Source: Gammaproteobacteria bacterium (GTDB lineage Bacteria > Pseudomonadota > Gammaproteobacteria > GCA-001735895). From it: a stretch of 9,516 bases of DNA. Numbering within the stretch: the first letter of the stretch is position 1; each line of letters opens with the position of its first letter. Shown piece after piece: positions 7,665 through 9,516 of this stretch. Location: NCBI GenBank assembly GCA_021767985.1, contig JAASSH010000035.1:1-9516 (forward strand), in the 5' to 3' direction. Position numbers and translations under genes: made by a program. Under the pieces are notes generated by a model. The model was not told the DNA's origin. It saw only the letters and a list, made by a program, of their open reading frames with translations, and ran no database searches.

Positions 7665-7826
7665 ATGAAAATTAAATTCGACTGTGTTTCAGCACTATTA
7701 ATTGTTGCCCTGATTGCAACCTTAGTTGCCTTCTTTACCGGGGTATTCCCGTACCCGTATGGCTGGATAGTTATAACGGTATTGCTCGTATTCCGCCTGA
7801 CCGCTAAGCAGAAGCAGGAAGGATAA
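7665..7826 (+). CDS. Small two-helix membrane protein, function unknown
   Basis: This 53-residue protein starts MKIKFDCVSALL. Two hydrophobic stretches, about residues 8-26 and 33-44, are separated by GVFPYPYG, which suggests a helical hairpin in the inner membrane. A basic tail (TAKQKQEG) follows. I have a general impression of similar short proteins in other gammaproteobacteria but cannot name the family. An upstream in-frame ATG at 7596 would start inside the palindromic repeat and add a poor N-terminus, so ATG 7665 is preferred. The ribosome binding site is weak (GAAG five bases upstream). The gene is 84 bases before yghU on the same strand, so co-transcription is possible. Confidence 0.6.
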   Translation: MKIKFDCVSALLIVALIATLVAFFTGVFPYPYGWIVITVLLVFRLTAKQKQEG

Positions 7827-7909
7827 CGAAACAGGTTTGCCGCAAGCCACAAACGCCACGCCGATTACTTTATTATCCACCGAAATCACCCAAGCCTGAG
7901 AGCCACACG

Positions 7910-8692
7910 ATGAGTAACGAAAACTACACGCCACCGAAAGTCTGGAAATGGGACAGTGAAAGCGGCGGCAAATGGGCCGGCGTCAACCGCCCGATCGCCG
8001 GCCCGACCCATGAGAAAGTTTTGCCGGTCGGCGATAAACCGATACAGCTGTATTCGCTGGGTACGCCCAACGGCATCAAGATCACGGTCATGCTGGAAGA
8101 ACTGCTGGCACTGGGCAAGACGGATGCGGCCTACGATCTGCACACCATCGATATCGGCAAAGGCGAACAATTCGGTTCCGATTTTGTCAAGCTCAACCCG
8201 AACTCGAAGATCCCGGTCATACTCGATCAATCCAAATCTCCCCCGCAATCCGTGTTCGAGTCCTGCGCGATTCTGTTTTACCTGGCCGAGAAACACGGCG
8301 CCTTGCTGCCGCAGGATGCGGTGGACCGCACGCAATGCCTGTCATGGCTGTTCTGGCAGGAGAGCAGCGCGTCGTTCCTGGGCGGCGGCTTCGGACACTT
8401 CTATAAATACGCACCTTACCCGATGGAATACCCGATTAACCGCTACGCCATGGAAAGCAAGCGTCAACTGGACGTACTGGATCGTCACCTGGCCGAGCGT
8501 GAATACATGTGTGCCAGCGGCTATTCGATCGCCGATATTGCGATCTGGGCCTGGTACGGGCGACTGGCGACGGGCGACGTGTACGATGCGGTCGAATTTC
8601 TGGACACGACTTCGTACAGCCACGTCTTGCGCTGGGCGAAGGTGATCCAGGAGAGGGAGGCGGTACAGCAAGGGCTGGCTGCTGCGCGGTAG
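7910..8692 (+). CDS. yghU: YghU-type glutathione transferase / disulfide-bond oxidoreductase
   Basis: This cytoplasmic GST-fold enzyme of the Nu class (YghU/YfcG) binds glutathione and reduces disulfide substrates, with some peroxidase activity in the E. coli enzyme. The 260 residues align end to end without gaps over the first 60 or so residues of E. coli YghU, as I recall that sequence. Conserved points include WKWDSESGG, Asn26 in VNRP, GPTHEK, LYSLGTPNG with Thr52 and Asn54 at the glutathione site, and NPNSKIPVI and VFESCAILFYLAEKHG of the thioredoxin-like domain. The helical domain has WLFWQ, FLGGGFGHFYKYAP and the GST motif SIADIAIWAWYG. The protein stops about 28 residues before the end of E. 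coli YghU (288), and the usual REPAV-like motif reads EREAV. The bases after the stop do not encode the missing tail. No strong Shine-Dalgarno sequence is visible. Confidence 0.94.
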   Translation: MSNENYTPPKVWKWDSESGGKWAGVNRPIAGPTHEKVLPVGDKPIQLYSLGTPNGIKITVMLEELLALGKTDAAYDLHTIDIGKGEQFGSDFVKLNPNSKIPVILDQSKSPPQSVFESCAILFYLAEKHGALLPQDAVDRTQCLSWLFWQESSASFLGGGFGHFYKYAPYPMEYPINRYAMESKRQLDVLDRHLAEREYMCASGYSIADIAIWAWYGRLATGDVYDAVEFLDTTSYSHVLRWAKVIQEREAVQQGLAAAR

Positions 8693-8723
8693 ATCGGTCT
8701 GTCAGGTCTCAATCAAATAAATA

Positions 8724-8768
8724 AAAGGGGGGACGGAGGGATTATTATTTAATCCCTCCGCCCCCTTT
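8724..8768. terminator. Bidirectional terminator between yghU and the usp gene
   Basis: AAAGGGGGGACGGAGGGATT (8724-8743) pairs with AATCCCTCCGCCCCCTTT (8751-8768) across a 7-base loop, leaving two extra bases in the left arm. On the minus strand it is followed by TTTTATTTATTT, a good U-tract for the usp gene. On the plus strand TTTGTTCTT follows, a weaker tract for yghU. It lies exactly between two convergent stops. The near-perfect symmetry could also mean it began as a mobile palindromic repeat. Confidence 0.8.
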
Positions 8769-8772
8769 GTTC

Positions 8773-9183
8773 TTATCGCACAACTACGACCGAGCAGTCA
8801 GCGTGGTTGACCACTTTCGACGTATTCGATCCGAGGAAAAAGTCTTTTAATCCTGGTTTATGCGAGGCGAGGATAATCATGTCTGCATTCATGGTTTCAG
8901 CCTCTTTCAAGATGGTGCTGTAGGCATGGCCGGCACGGACTTCCACGTCAATTTTTCTATCGCTATTGTCGATAATCGACTCCAGCGCTTCGCGTGCTGT
9001 TTGCATCGAATTTTCCTTGAAATTCGGCGGCAGGTCGAGATCGGTCCAGTTGGGAATTTCTTCCATGACGTAGAGCAACGTAATCGCTGCTTCGGGGCCG
9101 GTAATCGATAGCGCGACGTCGAGTGTTTTGCGCCCTGTATCGAGGTGGGCGACATCGACCGGTATTAAAATTGTTTTAAACAT
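8773..9183 (-). CDS. Universal stress protein, UspF/UspG-like
   Basis: A 136-residue single-domain UspA-superfamily protein, cytoplasmic, presumably a homodimer in stress survival. The N-terminal strand MFKTILIPVD carries Asp10, which contacts adenine in nucleotide-binding members. The C-terminal part ADMIILASHKPGL...LGSN, then VVNHADCSVVVVR, closely follows the E. coli UspF pattern (ASHRPDITTYLLGSN, RHAECSVLVVR, from memory). The classical G-2x-G-9x-G(S/T) loop is changed: the first two glycines are Ala106 and Lys109 and the spacer is one residue shorter, as in UspF. The final Gly118-Ser119 is kept. ATG 9183 is chosen because GAGGAG lies eight bases upstream; a TTG at 9189 would be only two bases from it. 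The gene converges with yghU on a shared terminator. Confidence 0.92.
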   Translation of the reverse strand: MFKTILIPVDVAHLDTGRKTLDVALSITGPEAAITLLYVMEEIPNWTDLDLPPNFKENSMQTAREALESIIDNSDRKIDVEVRAGHAYSTILKEAETMNADMIILASHKPGLKDFFLGSNTSKVVNHADCSVVVVR

Positions 9184-9189
9184 AATCAA

Positions 9190-9467
9190 AGCTCCTCAAC
9201 GAAAGGATTACAGGATACACCCGGGCGCGAAAAAATTAAGGGTTATCGTAAGCACCAGGAGGTTCAGAAAACAGGGTCAAGTCTAACAATACGACATTAT
9301 TCGAGTCTCCTGTTTTCGAATCTTGACCCAGGAGGGCAGGTAAGTGAAAAACCTATCTGGTAGATGTTTGAATGTTAGACCTGACCCAGTATTTCCCCCG
9401 GAAGCGTAACTTGTGGGAAAACTCACATACCTCTCTCCGGGTAGCGGTCCCGATTATTTCCGACCCC
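9190..9467. other. Intergenic region with a fold-back repeat
   Basis: I find no convincing gene here. The part next to usp (9190-9250) should hold its promoter, but no clear sigma70 boxes stand out; an AT-rich stretch lies at 9230-9246. The middle is occupied by the palindromic repeat at 9266-9397. The stretch 9398-9467 shows nothing recognisable. Confidence 0.6.
9266..9397. repeat. Multi-armed inverted repeat with GGGTCA(A/G)GTCTAACA ends
   Basis: The outer arms GGGTCAAGTCTAACA (9274-9288) and TGTTAGACCTGACCC (9373-9387) match at 14 of 15 positions in inverted orientation. An internal CTTGACCC (9322-9329) can also pair perfectly with GGGTCAAG (9274-9281). CCTGTTTTC (9309-9317) pairs perfectly with GAAAACAGG (9267-9275). 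Several exclusive folds are therefore possible. The GGGTCAGGTCTAAC ends remind me of gammaproteobacterial RAYT-associated repeats. The sequence is unrelated to the GGGGACAG family. Confidence 0.6.
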
Positions 9468-9516
9468 TTAACCGACGCGGCGCAGTATTCGATCCAGCAT
9501 GCGATCGCTCAGCACG
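9468..9516 (-). CDS. Possible C-terminus of a gene continuing past the right edge
   Basis: On the minus strand a frame open from the window edge ends in VLSDRMLDRILRRVG and a TAA stop (9470-9468). The Arg-rich amphipathic ending is typical of a real protein C-terminus. Only 15 codons are visible, so no family can be assigned and the frame could be open by chance. Confidence 0.3.
   Translation of the reverse strand, partial: VLSDRMLDRILRRVG

Noticed and set aside
7577..7852. Minus-strand open frame over the small membrane protein
   Set aside because: It has no domain signature and overlaps the repeat. The plus-strand frame gives a coherent two-helix membrane protein.

Overview
The window looks like the chromosome of a GC-rich, free-living gammaproteobacterium. 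The coding style, the protein families and the closeness of several genes to E. coli or Pseudomonas relatives (a ChpA/PilL-type kinase, MltA, YghU, a UspF-type stress protein) all point there. I cannot name the genus. No tRNA, rRNA, CRISPR, phage or insertion-sequence transposase gene is visible. Most of the window is ordinary core or near-core gene content, and the less ordinary material is mainly in the intergenic DNA.

Layout, left to right. Positions 1-2924 (+) hold the 3' part of a large CheA-type hybrid histidine kinase (Hpt, ATPase, CheW and receiver domains) that begins outside the window. It is probably the ChpA/PilL kinase of a type IV pilus chemosensory system. A 174-residue companion of unknown function follows 29 bases later, with a winged-helix-like N-terminus, and then a weak terminator hairpin. 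On the minus strand, 5805 down to 3684 is a tight two-gene operon: nfeD (ClpP-class membrane serine protease) and a slipin/stomatin SPFH protein. The slipin ribosome binding site is formed by the last codons of nfeD. The lipoprotein gene mltA (5969-7084, +) is divergent from nfeD, and the spacer between them carries a palindromic repeat.

From 7085 on the genes are short and unrelated, separated by repeats: a DUF1330 gene (7175-7474, -), a 53-residue two-helix membrane protein (7665-7826, +), a YghU-type glutathione transferase (7910-8692, +) and a UspF-type universal stress protein (8773-9183, -). The last two converge on a strong two-way terminator hairpin. The right end holds a second kind of fold-back repeat and perhaps the last codons of a further minus-strand gene.

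The most noteworthy feature is a family of short palindromic repeats. Six arms share a core of the form GG(G/T)GACAG(T/A). They lie downstream of the slipin gene, in the nfeD/mltA spacer as an inverted pair, and on both sides of the DUF1330 gene. A separate palindrome of different sequence lies at 9266-9397. Both resemble the REP-type elements mobilised in trans by RAYT (Y1 transposase-like) proteins, but no such transposase gene is present here. I did not find a convincing undescribed multi-gene system.
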